Notes: generated from the sequence alone by a model not told the origin. Numbered from the stretch's first letter, positions 11,479 to 22,544 are shown. The stretch is DNA of 64,000 nucleotides from Siphonodentalium dalli (GCA_032622095.1 CP136066.1:11617784-11681783); one strand, 5' to 3'. Made by a program: numbers and translations.

Positions 11479-11935
11479 TCACCAAATTCACCCTCTGGGG
11501 ACCTCATTCTACAAATGTCACACACTATATCCTATACAAGCCTGAATATAGTGTGTCTGTCATTTGCGGAATGAGGTCCCCAGATGGTCAATTCACCCTC
11601 TGGGAACCTCATTCTGCTTAGGTCTCATCTTCTCTGGAAAGTTTCTTTTTCTATAGAAACTTAGATTTTTATTTTTAGTTTAGTCTCTCTATATCACCAA
11701 ATTGGCAGACGGCACATTTCATAATCGAGGTTCCCTATGTGTGTACATCACAATATTCACAATTTGGGAACTTCAATCTTAGTCTCATATGTCTCCCATA
11801 GCAGATGAGGACATGCAGAATGAGGTCCCCAGAGGGTGAATTTGGTGATGCTAGCCCACTGTGCAGGATAGCATCACTAAATTCACCCTCTGGGGACCTC
11901 ATTCTGAAATGACAGGCACACTAAACTCAGGCTTG
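11479..11935. mobile_element. Family E hAT-like MITE (E2) with a partial copy at its left edge
   Basis: The right end CTAAACTCAGGCTTG at 11935 and the internal left end CAAGCCTGAATATAG at 11537 match the family E termini. A further piece of family E sequence, CACCCTCTGGGGACCTCATT, precedes it at 11490. The two ends do not show matching target duplications, so this is probably composite or rearranged. Confidence 0.7.
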
Positions 11936-11978
11936 GTCAGTAATGTAAGACATCCATCTCAAACCTAAGTTTAATGTT

Positions 11979-12063
11979 TAACCCGCAGGGAGCCTCCCCC
12001 AGATGGAAGCATGCACTGCAGAGTGTCGTCTGCTCCAGTCTGTGTGGGGCTCTCTATGGGTTA
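11979..12063 (+). mobile_element. Family F short TTAA hairpin element, F1
   Basis: TTTAACCCGCAGGGAGCC at the left and GGCTCTCTATGGGTTA at the right form inverted ends around a short core containing GTCGTCTGCTCCAGTC. It is followed at once by a copy of the family E terminus (GGCACACTAAACTCAGGCTTG, about 12063-12084). Two sister copies sit at 46779-46863 and 46938-47021. Confidence 0.65.
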
Positions 12064-12101
12064 GGCACACTAAACTCAGGCTTGTCCACTCTCTATTTCA
12101 G

Positions 12102-12257
12102 GTGAAGATGATCTGATTAAAGGACTGCTGATGCTTGTTCAAAGGACAAAATTGTTTTAAATAAAAAAAGGACATTTCTCAAGAAATTTCTAAAAAGTAT
12201 TATCAACTCAAAAACAGTTTTACAAAACTCAAGTGCTGTTTTTAGTCTTCTGTAACC
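12102..12257 (+). other. Probable 5'-UTR exon with upstream 3' splice site
   Basis: CACTCTCTATTTCAG ends at 12101 and is a good acceptor (pyrimidine tract then CAG). The 156 bases to the ATG contain short frames only. A second acceptor-like site, GTGCTGTTTTTAG, ends about 12 bases before the ATG and would make a shorter leader. The start context is TAACCATGG, with A at -3 and G at +4, a strong Kozak match. No promoter could be placed. Confidence 0.45.
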
Positions 12258-13049
12258 ATGGCATTTAGGCAATCTGCTATCGCAACGTTGAGGAAGGAAT
12301 CGGGATGTCTGATGCCTATTACTATGTTTCTTCTATTCCTGTTCTTCGTGATGGATGTAGTCCTGTATTTCCGTGTTCAAAACACTAACTTATTACGCCA
12401 GAAGTTGCCGCCAAAAGGAACCTACTACGACCCGTACTCTCCGCTCTCCATTAAATTGATTATGACAGACCCTGTTGACCATTATGTACTAAATCTGATC
12501 GTTACAGACTTCAATGTGTTCACAAGATTCAGTCAAATTTTTAAATTTATAACCCCCAACATGATAAGTGCCTCGCATTTAATCGTTGGATTAGTTTCCT
12601 TGAAATTCTTTGCCTCTGAAGAACTTAAGTATCGCCAAATTGGAATAATTTTATATCTAATTAGAGCAGCGTTGGATGTCTTGGATGGAGTTGTAGCCAG
12701 AGCGAGATCTGACGACCCATTATATGCGTCGCATCGGGGTGATTTAGGATCCTATGTCGACCAAGGAACGGACATTATCGGATGTTTTGGTGCATTTTTT
12801 GGCATGCTGTTTTACTACTTTAAGTCGCTGCCCAAGACACATTTAGACTGGTTCCCTGGATGTGGATGGATTACGTCGGATGCTGACGAAATTTTACCTG
12901 CGAAGCCAAAGATGCCGAGCAAGAAATTTATTTTCTGGCGATTTTTATGTGTTGGTTTCCTCGTCTTCCTATCATCTACTTTATGGGACCTTTCTATTAT
13001 TCGACTACAAGAGTTACTGCAAACAAATTCAAAAGATCAAAAAATTGAG
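12258..13049 (+). CDS. CPES: Coding exon 1 of the CPES-like gene
   Basis: 264 codons from ATG to the donor GAG|GTAAGT at 13050. Read through without splicing, the frame ends seven codons later at TAG (13068-13070), so an intron-retained product would stop just before the last membrane segments. The exon contains the whole catalytic motif (residues 140-172) and the luminal-type sequence before it. Confidence 0.8.
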
Positions 13050-16000
13050 GTAAGTCTAAAAAAAGAATAGTGATGTTTCTGGTAACCAGACCTTCGCTTC
13101 TACTAATGTTATCCACCCCATGAAAATAAACTTAAAGTGATGTGAAACACTCCGGTAGGGTGATCAAATAGAAATGGAGAATAATCTTAAAGTGATGTGA
13201 AACACTCCGGTAGGGTGATCAAATAGAAATGGACAATAATCTTAAATTGATGTGAAACACTCTGGTAGGGTGATCAAATAGAAATGGAGAATAATCTTAA
13301 ATTGATGTGAAACACTCCGGTTGGGTGATCAAATAGAAATGGAGTATAATCTTAAAGTGATGTGAAACACTCCGGTAGGGTGATCAAATAGAAATGGAGA
13401 ATAATCTTAAATTGATGTGAAACACTCCGGTTGGGTGATCAAATAGAAATGGAGTATAATCTTAAAGTGATGTGAAACACTCCGGTTGGGTGATCAAATA
13501 GAAATGGAGTATAATCTTAAAGTGATGTGAAACACTCCGGTAGGGTGATCAAATAGAAATGGAGAATAATCTTAAATTGATGTGAAACACTCCGGTAGGG
13601 TAATCAAATAGAAATGGAGAATAATCTTAAATTGATGTGAAACACTCCGGTAGGGTAATCAAATAGAAATGGAGAATAATCTTAAATTGATGTGAAACAC
13701 TCCGGTTGGGTGATCAAATAGAAATGGAGTATAATCTTAAAGTGATGTGAAACACTCCGGTAGGGTGATCAAATAGAAATGGAGAATAATCTTAAATTGA
13801 TGTGAAACACTCCGGTAGGGTAATCAAATAGAAATGGAGAATAATCTTATAGTGATGTGAAACACTCCGGTAGGGTGATCAAATAGAAATGGAGTATAAT
13901 CTTAAAGTGATGTGAAACACTCCGGTAGGGTGATCGAATAGAAATGGAGAATAATCTTAAAGTGATGTGAAACACTCCGGTAGGGTGATCAAATAGAAAT
14001 GGAGTATAATCTTAAATTGATGTGAAACACTCCGGTAGGGTGATCAAATAGAAATGGAGAATAATCTTAAAGTGATGTTAAACACTCCGGTAGGGTGATA
14101 AAATATAAATGGAGAATAATCTTAAAGTGATGTGAAACACTCTGGTAGGGTGATCAAATAGAAATGGAGAATAATCTTGCTCAAGGTAGTTATTTTTATG
14201 AATATTAATCCAAATTGACAACACACACCGTCATTCTGATATATGAATTAAAATGCAATGACTCTCGATGGCGAAGTCATTTTGTGTGTGTGTTTATCAT
14301 CGATAGTTGCATCCCGAATCGAGATTTAAATATTTACAATTGAGTGTAGTTCAGGCGATGTTTTCTATGGAGTGGTATGGTCAATTTCTTTGAAAGTTTC
14401 GGCGATGTTAGTAGAATGCTACATTCCCCAGGTTGCATAAGGCCTGAGTACTAACTTATAATCAGTTTCACGCACCCGAACAAGTCCATAATATGTCTTT
14501 AACCCTTTCATGACGGGAGCTGCGCTGGTGCAACATTAATGATCCTGTGCCAGTGCATTCCCTTATATACATGTATGCAAGTCTCCCACAGGGAGCCTCA
14601 CATATATAAGAGAATCACTGGCTTACAAGGTCAAGGTAAATAATGATAGGCCAATGTATTCTCTTATATATGCGAGGCTCCATATGGGAGACTCGCATAT
14701 ATAAGAGAATGCATTGGCACAGGGTTTTCACAAAATTACAGGAAGCTCCAGTCATGGAATGATTAATAAAAGGGTATTATCACATTTTATATCAGTTGCA
14801 GTGAATTAGGGACAAGAAAATGTTCCAAAATCACAAGACGTAATTTAAGTCAGTTAACATTGTCCCTAGCTACCTGCACAACTTGCAGATATAATTATGT
14901 CATGAAATTAATACTGTAATACTAACCTAATAAAGCTACATTGAAACTGACATTTACCTAATAAACCTATATTGTCCTAATAAAGCTACATTGACCTAAT
15001 AAAGCTACGTTGACCTAATAAACCTACATTGACCTAATAAAGCTACATTGACCTAATAAAGCTATATCGACATAAATAAACATAACTTTTTATCAAGTAC
15101 AGTAATGCCGTAAAAAATTGACTCCTTAACCACAGCAGAATTATGGGTAACTTTTCAGAATTTAGTCGGATATATCGCTTGTTGCCATTCATCAGAAAGC
15201 TCTCAGTGAGAGCTTTCCGATGAATGGCAACAAGCCATATATCCGACTATATCCTGAAAAATTACCCATAATTCTGCTGTGGTTAAGGAGTCGATTATTT
15301 AGGGCGTTACTGTAGGCTTTATGTATACTGTACAGGCCTCAAAATATGGTTCTGGACATTTTTACAGAACGTGGTCTCCAGACTGAATTTAGTGACTCTA
15401 TCCTGCACAACATGCTAGCATCACTAAATTCACCCTCTGGGTACCTCATTCTGCTTAGGCCTCATAAGATTTTAATTTTTTTAGTTTAGTTTCTCTTCAT
15501 ACCCAAATTGACAGATGACACACGAGGTGCCCAATGGGTGCACATCACCATCTTCATCATCTGAGAACTAAAATCTGTCTAGGTCTACCAGATGAGGCCA
15601 ATGTTCAAAATGAGGTCCCCAGGGGATGAAATTGGTTGTGCTAGCCTGCTGTGCTGGGTACCAACACTAAATTCACCTTCTGGGGACCTTATTCTGCAAA
15701 TGTCCAGCACCATATATTGCGGCCTCTTTATGTAGAAGTAATCAGTGATGGATAAATTGAATTGTTATTATTTTGAGGCCTCTGTATGTAGAAGTAATCA
15801 GTTATGGATAAATTGAATTGTTATTATTTTGAGGCCTCTGTATGTAGAAGTAATCAGTTATGGATAAATTGAATTGTTATTATTTTGAGGCCTCTGTAGA
15901 AGTAATCAGTGATGGATAAATTGAATTGTTATTATTTTGAGGCTTCTTTATGTAGAAGTAATCAGTGATGGATAAATTGAATTGTTATTATTTTGAGGCT

Positions 16001-19000
16001 TCTTTATGTAGAAGTAATCAGTGATGGATAAATTGAATTGTTATTATTTTGAGGCCTCTTTCTGTAGAAGTAATCAGTGATGGATAAATTGAATTGTTAT
16101 TATTTTGAGGCCTCTTTATGTAGAAGTAATCAGTGATGGATAAATTAAATTGTTATCATTTTGAGTCATCTGTAGAAGTAATCAGTGATGGATAAATTGA
16201 ATTGTTATTATTTTGAGGCCTCTTTATGTAGAAGTAATCAGTGATGGATAAATTGAATTGTTATAATTTTGAGGCCTCTTTATGTAGAAGTAATCAGTGA
16301 TGGATAAATTGAATTGTTATCATTTTGAGTCATCTGTAGAAGTAATCAGTGATGGATATTTTGAATTGTTATTATTTTGAGGCCTCTTTATGTAGAAGTA
16401 ATCAGTGATGGATAAATTGAATTGTTATCATTTTGAGGCCTCTGTAGAAGTAATCAGTGATGGATATTTTGAATTGTTATTATTTTTGGCCTCTTTATGT
16501 AGAAGTAATCCGTGATGGATAAATTTAATTGTTATCATTTTGAGGCCTCTTTATGTAGAAGTAATCAGTGATGGATAAATTGAATTGTTATCATTTTGAG
16601 TCATCTGTAGAAGTAATCAGTGATGGATATTTTGAATTGTTATTATTTTGAGGCCTCTTTATGTAGAAGTAATCAGTGATGGATAAATTGAATTGTTATT
16701 ATTTTGAGGCCTCTGTATGTAGAAGTAATCAGTGATGGATATTTTGAATTGTTATTATTTTGAGGCCTCTGTATGTAGAAGTAATCAGTGATGGATATTT
16801 TGAATTGTTATTATTTTGAGGCCTTTGTAGAAGTAATCTGTGATGGATATTTTGAATTGTTATTATTTTGAGGCCTCTTTATGTAGAAGTAATCAGTGAT
16901 GGATAAATTGAATTGTTATTATTTTGAGGCCTCTGTATGTAGAAGTAATCAGTGATGGATATTTTGAATTGTTATTATTTTGAGGCCTTTGTAGAAGTAA
17001 TCAGTGATGGATAAATTGAATTGTTATTATTTTTCAGGCTTTGCAAGTAGAAGCTCTCCATAAAACCAGTACGTTCTTTGTCATGTGGATATGGCGCTAT
17101 TTCCAAGGACAGATATTAATGCATTATATGATGTATTTCATTTTCATCGACAAGTGCTGGGTATGTTCAGTAATATATGTTATTGTGTCTGAGATCCGTG
17201 TTGACACGAGATACTGTAAATTTGAAGTGGAAAATGGTTTTATATGACGTGCTTCACATGAGCAATCATAAACTTATTATTTGATCACACACAAATCTTG
17301 TTTGACACGTCTTTTGAATGACGTATGAGTAAATTCCGACTGAGAATGACGAGAATCGCAGCATTCCTTTGGAGTCTCTGATTTCGCATATAAATTAATT
17401 TTGAAACTACTAAATGTCGCTAGTGTTAATAGCAGACGTCATCCTTAAATTTTTTATTATTCGGTATCTGTGTTGTTGGTTCCTGTGCAGGATCCTCATG
17501 AATTTATAAACACACGGATTGTGGATTTAGGTTGAGGTGCAGGATCCAGGGACATAACTCTATTAATCAGTATACGGGAGCCAGGTACATAACTCTATTA
17601 ATCAGTATACGGGAGCCAGGGACATAACTCTATTAATCAGTATACGGGAGCCAGGGACATAACTCTATTAATCAGTATACGGGAACCAGGGACATAACTC
17701 TATTAATCAGTATACGGGAGCCAGGGACATAACTATTAATCAGTATACGGGAGCCAGGGACATAACTCTATTAATCAGTATACGGGAACCAGGGACATAA
17801 CTCTATTAATCAGGAGCCAGGGACATAACTCTATTAATCAGTATACGGGAGCCAGGGACATAACTTTATTAATCAGTATACGGGAGCCAGGGACATAACT
17901 CTATTAATCAGTATACGGGAGCCAGGGACATAACTCTATTAATCAGTATACGGGAGCCAGGGACATAACTCTATTAATCAGTATACAGGAATCTGGGACA
18001 TAACTATATTAATCAGTATACATGGGCCAGACATGTGTTACTTAACACGATGTATATTCGTACAAATCAAATTGGGTAAACATGTGTCAGCAACGTGCCA
18101 ACTGCTATCTTGCACGACGTATAAACCGGGTGTTAGGTAGAAAATCCTTTTAAATTGATGCAGTTGTAGGCCCTTGAAAATAGTGTTGGGCGATATGATG
18201 ATATATCATGTATAGCCGGTTTTAATTTTGATATTGTCAATAATATCGTCTGAAGTAAAACATCGTAATACCGTCCCAAGTTGTAATATTCTCCATGCAG
18301 GTTGAAACCAATCACATGGTCCGAACAAACAGGGAAGTTAGAGTAAGTATAATAGTCCCAAACTTCCCGGAAACACGCAGTCGAAAAAGTTTTAAAACAT
18401 CGGAGCACGTGCTTGTCAAGTTGGATATGTTTCTTCGGAAACATCAAAGTGCTTCAGTTGGCTACAATGTGAGATAATTGGTATGTCGCGCGAATGCGAC
18501 TGGCACAATGACCTCCTTTCAAGTTGGTGCAGCTTGCTCTGTCAACTTAACCGGTTGCTTGACGGATTACCATGTCAGATTTTATATTGACCCCACTAGC
18601 TGATTGTGTCAATGTTTGCAAATTGCGAGTAAAATGATTTGTGGACATGTGCTGTATGGGTCATGGCATTGCTAGCGCTTAAACAAACGTCCATTTCACA
18701 AACTAATTGAACATGTCTATATCGTTTTTCCTCGGCTAAAAAATTGCCAACGCAAATTCATTTCATGTCGGCTTTTGCCTCGGCACTGCCCATATTGCTG
18801 ACACTAATTTCCATGGCTGCTGCATATTTATATTATGATTATATCCCTTTGTTTCAACCCATATGCGGATGCTTAACTCTCAATCACTGGTTCATGTTAC
18901 ATGTCAGTAATAGGTGCATGCTGTATACATGTAGGGAGGTGAGAACTACGCATTCCCCTATTAAAGATTCAAATAAGCCGACAGGTGTTTATAAACATGC

Positions 19001-20312
19001 AGCTCATCTGCCTGACATCTCACACATGGCAACAATAACACATGCATGAGTATTCGTGGTTGTTTGAACAGTATTTATTATCAGTTATCACCATTCACTA
19101 ATTTTGGCAATGTGTCAACGAAACTGTGCTTTGAACACTGATTACAGTTTATATGATGCCTGACCAAATTAGAAAGGAGTTGAAAGTTGTTGTGTTTGTC
19201 GTCGGCAAACTGTCAATTGTAACAGACGAGTGGTCATTATACTGTGATGTTACTAATGCACAATAAATTTTCAAAACACATTTACTCAACCTCGCTTGGC
19301 CCACAAATCGTAAATAAAACATATGGTTGTATTGTGCAAATTTGTTCATGAAATAATATCGTTTATCGCGATGTTGTCACCGATATTTTTTTAGGCCAAT
19401 ATCGCCCAGCCCTACTTGAAAATTGTAAAATCCCTTGTGAGCAATTTTCCTTGAAAACTGATGGTTGGTTGAATGGCATTCCAATTGATCAAAGTTTGGC
19501 CTACAGCAACTACTATTCTATCAAAATTTGGGCGGTATCAGATGACTGACAGCAAGTTTGGGAGGGTTGTTCACTATCGGAAATTATTTTTCTTATGCGG
19601 TTGGCAAATTCCCATGGTTGTTGTGTAAAGATTATGAGTTTGTGATATGCTTAGACTAAGGCCAAAAAAAAAGAAGAGTTTTGGTTCTCAGGCCCCGCTG
19701 CATTGAATAAAAAGGGCCACATTAGGACTTTTTTTGCAATGCCTGATGTTATGACATAAAAAACTTACGAAATTGTTTTTTTTTATTTTATAAACATGTC
19801 CATAGTAGATATGTGTTGAATATTAGTGTGCATTGAGTTATAACATGTAATGTGCTAAAAAGTTACGTGCATGTTTACAACATGAAGTAGATGACTACAA
19901 TTAAGAAAATGATCAGCTGATCCACATGCTCTTCTTACAATTAGTCATTGTGATCTAACTTACACTAATTGTAACTCCATACAGTTGAAAGGCACAGGAC
20001 TAAATTCAGGATCACATATTAGAATGGGGAGGTATAAGTTTTTAGACAACAACAATGGTGAATGTCAGGGGCAATATATAATGTTAGGTAATCCCAGTCT
20101 TACACTGGTAGTACAATGTCATTTGTATATAAGATTAAATGAGTTTATATGCATAACAGTTCCCTCTACATAGAGAACGAGAACCAAAACTATTTTTTTG
20201 TTTGGCCTAACTAACATGATTTTATTTTTAGGAGTTTGTGACGTTTCTTCAATACCTCGGATTCGCTGTTCTCCTTGCTATATTTATGATAACTCAGATA
20301 CACATATACTAT
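12258..20312 (+). CDS. CPES: Ceramide phosphoethanolamine synthase-like CDP-alcohol phosphotransferase (partial, 3 coding exons)
   Basis: Predicted join 12258-13049, 17038-17160, 20232-20312: 332 residues so far, all junctions in phase 0. The family transfers phosphoethanolamine from CDP-ethanolamine to an alcohol acceptor; the insect CPES relative uses ceramide in the Golgi lumen. Visible signature: D140, D143-G144, A147-R148, then G164, D168 and D172, the CDP-alcohol phosphotransferase motif. It has a long 15-residue gap between R148 and G164, which fits CPES better than the usual 8-residue spacing. Residues about 19-38 form an N-terminal membrane anchor, 101-118 and 126-146 further hydrophobic segments, 172-188 another, 224-243 another, and the last two exons add about two more. 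The fourth coding exon (after GTAAGT at 20313) was not found. Start chosen at the first ATG, in a strong Kozak context. Ceramide specificity is inference; the superfamily call is firm. Confidence 0.75.
13126..14178. repeat. 55-bp intronic minisatellite, about 19 units
   Basis: The unit contains AATCTTAAAGTGATGTGAAA then CACTCCGGTAGGGTGATCAA and ATAGAAATGGAGAAT. Units differ at a few fixed positions (AAG/AAT, GGTAGG/GGTTGG, GAGAAT/GAGTAT), and the variants alternate in blocks, suggesting multi-unit duplications. It lies in the first coding intron, starting about 75 bases after the donor. Confidence 0.95.
14499..14766 (+). mobile_element. Family C piggyBac-like hairpin MITE
   Basis: It is bounded by TTAA, with imperfect inverted ends CCCTTTCATGACGGGAGCT and AGCTCCAGTCATGGAATGA. 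Two hairpins are present, the second with arms GCCAATGTATTCTCTTATAT and its complement around a CTCCATATGGGAG loop. Between them is TTACAAGGTCAAGGTAAATA. It lies inside the first coding intron. Confidence 0.75.
14934..15064. repeat. Minisatellite of ACCTAATAAAGCTACATTG units
   Basis: About seven tandem 18-19-bp units with minor changes, directly upstream of the family D element. Confidence 0.85.
15098..15314. mobile_element. Family D fold-back MITE (TA ends), D1
   Basis: TA-bounded palindrome of about 217 bp. The termini read CAGTAATGCCGTAAAAAATT and the mirror GGGCGTTACTG. Arms of about 105 bp contain CAGCAGAATTATGGGTAAC and CTTGTTGCCATTCATC and meet at CTCTCAGTGAGAG. TA duplication and a CAGT start are known of Tc1/mariner-type MITEs. 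Confidence 0.8.
15365..15706. mobile_element. Family E element, diverged copy E3
   Basis: It contains CACCCTCTGGGTACCTCATTCTG, the family interior (CCAATGGGTGCACATCACC) and a second palindrome with GAGGTCCCCAGGGGATGAA. The terminal repeats are eroded. It lies between the family D element and the 56-bp minisatellite. Confidence 0.6.
15716..17035. repeat. ~56-bp minisatellite ending at the exon 2 splice acceptor
   Basis: About 24 units (50- and 56-bp variants) contain TTGAGGCCTCTTTATGTAG, then AAGTAATCAGTGATGGATA and AATTGAATTGTTATTATT. The last unit runs straight into TTATTATTTTTCAG|GCTTTG, the acceptor of exon 2, and the repeat's own TTATTATTTTGAGGCCTTTG plus TAGAAG is clearly the same sequence with small changes. 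Confidence 0.95.
17038..17160 (+). CDS. CPES: Coding exon 2 of the CPES-like gene
   Basis: 41 codons between acceptor TTATTTTTCAG (ending 17037) and donor TGG|GTATGT at 17161. It encodes a WRYF segment followed by a hydrophobic, Met/Tyr/Phe-rich membrane stretch ending in DKCW. Its first ~16 bases resemble the end of each unit of the minisatellite directly upstream. Confidence 0.75.
17554..18025. repeat. 35-bp intronic minisatellite, about 14 units
   Basis: The unit is GCCAGGGACATAACTCTATT plus AATCAGTATACGGGA. Single-base and short-deletion variants occur, for example the shortened unit near 17810. It lies in the second coding intron. Confidence 0.95.
18181..19414. mobile_element. hAT-type DNA transposon, non-autonomous or decayed
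   Basis: Terminal inverted repeats TAGTGTTGGGCGATAT and ATATCGCCCAGCCCTA are flanked by perfect 8-bp duplications CTTGAAAA at 18173-18180 and 19415-19422. The GGGCGATAT terminus and 8-bp duplication are established hAT features. The 1234-bp interior has only short frames, up to about 104 codons, none showing transposase or BED-finger motifs that I recognise. It sits in the second coding intron. Confidence 0.88.
19657..20209. mobile_element. Family J TIR element next to exon 3
   Basis: The left end AAGGCCAAAAAAAAAGAAGA then GTTTTGGTTCTC is mirrored at the right by GAGAACCAAAAC then TATTTTTTTGTTTGGCCT. The interior is AT-rich and non-coding. The right end supplies sequence within about 22 bases of the exon 3 acceptor. 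A shorter relative is at 30436-30618. Confidence 0.65.
20232..20312 (+). CDS. CPES: Coding exon 3 of the CPES-like gene
   Basis: 27 codons between acceptor TTTATTTTTAG (ending 20231) and donor TAT|GTAAGT at 20313. It encodes EFVTFLQYLG followed by a hydrophobic helix ending QIHIYY. The phase matches exon 2 exactly, and the joined peptide reads smoothly as one or two membrane helices. The end of a TIR element lies only about 22 bases upstream of the acceptor. Confidence 0.7.
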
Positions 20313-20940
20313 GTAAGTATATTATATCTCATGTGACTTTCTCGCATTCTGATTGGCTGCACACTGCTATACCATTTTACAATAGTACCCCAGTAGGATT
20401 CCTACATGCCTACTATTATTTTCCTATTTATAGTAACAAACTCATTTCGTGAAAACGAGTTACCGCCTGAAGATACTTCCAATCTTAAACTAAAACCTTG
20501 TACGATAGTTGTTGCAATATCGGTATATCATTAGATTTATTGGTGAATTGTAATGATCTTACGAATGTCCGGTCATAGCTATCCAATGTATTTAACAGTT
20601 TGTCCGTTAAGTTGGCAAGCGGCCAGTTCTAATTTTGTAATGCCAGTGGACGTTATTTATAACATCCTTTTTCGTTTTAATCGAAGTTAAGTAAGTTAAC
20701 TTCTAAAATTTTGCCAAAATGTCTGCTAATGACATATTTATAGAAATAAATGCATGAAGAGATGCTCTTAGATATAACTAATAAAATAGTTATGCTCCCA
20801 TGCCATCGTCAATAGATTGCCGTAAAATTTAAAATCTGAGACCGATTTCCAAAATTCAATGTAAATAAAAATGTGACAAAATAAGACACAGAAATGTGTG
20901 AAAATTGGCACCAATGTTCGATATAATAAATAGTGAATGT

Positions 20941-21053
20941 CTTGTCGTTGACTATGCCAAAATAGTGGTCCTCGAGGAGGAATAGTCCACTCGCCTGCGG
21001 CTTGTGGACTATTCCTCCTCTCAGACCACTATTTTGGCATAGTCAATGACAAG
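20941..21053. repeat. Hairpin with ~50-bp arms
   Basis: Arms begin CTTGTCGTTGACTATGCCAA and end TTGGCATAGTCAATGACAAG, near-perfect reverse complements, centred on TCGCCTGCGGCTTG. Likely a fold-back MITE. The surrounding stretches 20313-20940 and 21060-21539 show no gene; a 22-bp direct repeat AATATGGTCATAGGGTATGA occurs at about 21428-21475. Confidence 0.75.
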
Positions 21054-21539
21054 CCATTTATTATCTATATAATATTACTAGTAGGAACAGGAATTGTGGC
21101 ATGTCCAAGGTCATAAAAAATAAATAGCGAGAATATCATCAGATTTTTAAAAAAAAAATTGGAAAATTGGGGGGATTAAATTTTTAGATTGTTTGTTCCT
21201 CCCGTCTGACCGACTGACCCATTTTTTGCACAGCAGGCTATGTGACATAACTACCCATGCCCATTAGATTCCCACAACTTGATTCAAGGACATATGACAC
21301 TACTTGTATATTATACCAGTATTCATATAGGTAGAATCCAAACTCGAATATCAGTGCTCGATTCCTTACAGAAACCTCACACATCTTACTCCCAGCCAAG
21401 GACTGCACACAATGAAGTCGGCTCCCAAATATGGTCATAGGGTATGACCAAATATGGTCATAGGGTATGACCATAACAGCAGGGCTAATCTCAATGTGCA
21501 TTACCAAACTCCTCATTTATTATCACCTCAAATAGTATG

Positions 21540-21756
21540 TACAGTAATGCCCTAAATGATCCACTCCTTAACAACAGCAGAATTATGAGTAACTTTTCAG
21601 GATTTAGTCGGAAATATGGCTTGTTGCCATTCATCGGAAAGCTCTCAGTGAGAGTTTTCCGATGAATGGCAACAAGCCATATTTCCGACTAAATCCTGAA
21701 AAGTTACTCATAATTCTGCTGTGGATAAGGAGTCGATTATTTAGGGCATTACTGTA
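21540..21756. mobile_element. Family D fold-back MITE, D2
   Basis: TA-bounded palindrome with arms CAGTAATGCCCTAAATGATC ... GGGCATTACTG, closely matching D1, D4 and D5, centre CTCTCAGTGAGAG. The following 21760-22330 stretch holds no recognisable feature. Confidence 0.85.
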
Positions 21757-22330
21757 GTTACAGTTCCCCATATATTATGCTTGTCCGGTTCAAACTCTGA
21801 GCCTCTAGTCTATAGAGGCTCAACTATTCTGATAATATAGTCATCAGTCTTCCACATTTGTATACACCGCATCTATATTATTCACTAATTTGACTTATTA
21901 AAGATTCATACCTATACCTCACATAGTATTTATGGTGCCAATGAGTATTACTTGAAGTCTCAGCCGCCAGATGACCACAGCCAAGGGACACACTAGATAA
22001 TGCATCTATCAACGGCCAACAAATCAGACAACCTCAACCATGACTCAACCACGGGAACACAGACTGAAGACATTGCCAGATCTCGCATTAAACACTATTT
22101 CTCAAAATTATTTTCCCAAACTAGGACATCGATAGGACACAGACACTCATAGTTTCAACCACACTTTCCGAGATACAGCTTCACAAATCTATACCAAAGC
22201 ATATCCACCCTATATCCATACTATAGACACTAACGCCTCCAGACCTTGCCTTCATCATTTTCGGAGCAGCACATCACACTTCCCAGACACAGCGCTCATA
22301 ATGCCAAGGACATAAAATAAAAAACATCCA

Positions 22331-22415
22331 TTACCCTGCAGGAAGCCCCAGACATATATAGAAGCATATAGAAGAGTGTAGTCTGCTCATGTTTGTCTGG
22401 GGCTCTGTATGGGTG
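22331..22415 (+). mobile_element. Family F-like short hairpin
   Basis: TTACCCTGCAGGAAGCCCC at the left and GGGGCTCTGTATGGGT at the right resemble family F termini, with an AT-rich core and GTAGTCTGCTCATG. The TTAA duplication is only partly kept. Confidence 0.5.
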
Positions 22416-22475
22416 AAATTATAAAATTGTTAAAGAATACAAGAACAAATTATTAAAATTGTAAAAAATTGTTAG

Positions 22476-22544
22476 GCCAATGCATTCTCTTATATATGCG
22501 AGGCGACCTATGGTCGACTCGCATATATAAGAGAATGCATTGGC
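22476..22544. repeat. Shared 69-bp hairpin core in a third backbone
   Basis: A near-perfect palindrome with arms GCCAATGCATTCTCTTATAT and its complement around a GTCGAC/CATAGG loop. It is preceded by the AT-rich linker AAATTGTTAAAGAATACAAG and followed by CACAGGGTAAAAAAATCCCG, a flank unlike families A and B. The same backbone recurs in the duplicated block at about 25574 and 26921. Confidence 0.85.

Noticed and set aside
13126-18025. CRISPR-like regular repeats
   Set aside because: Units are contiguous minisatellite repeats with no unique spacers, and the sequence is an animal intron.
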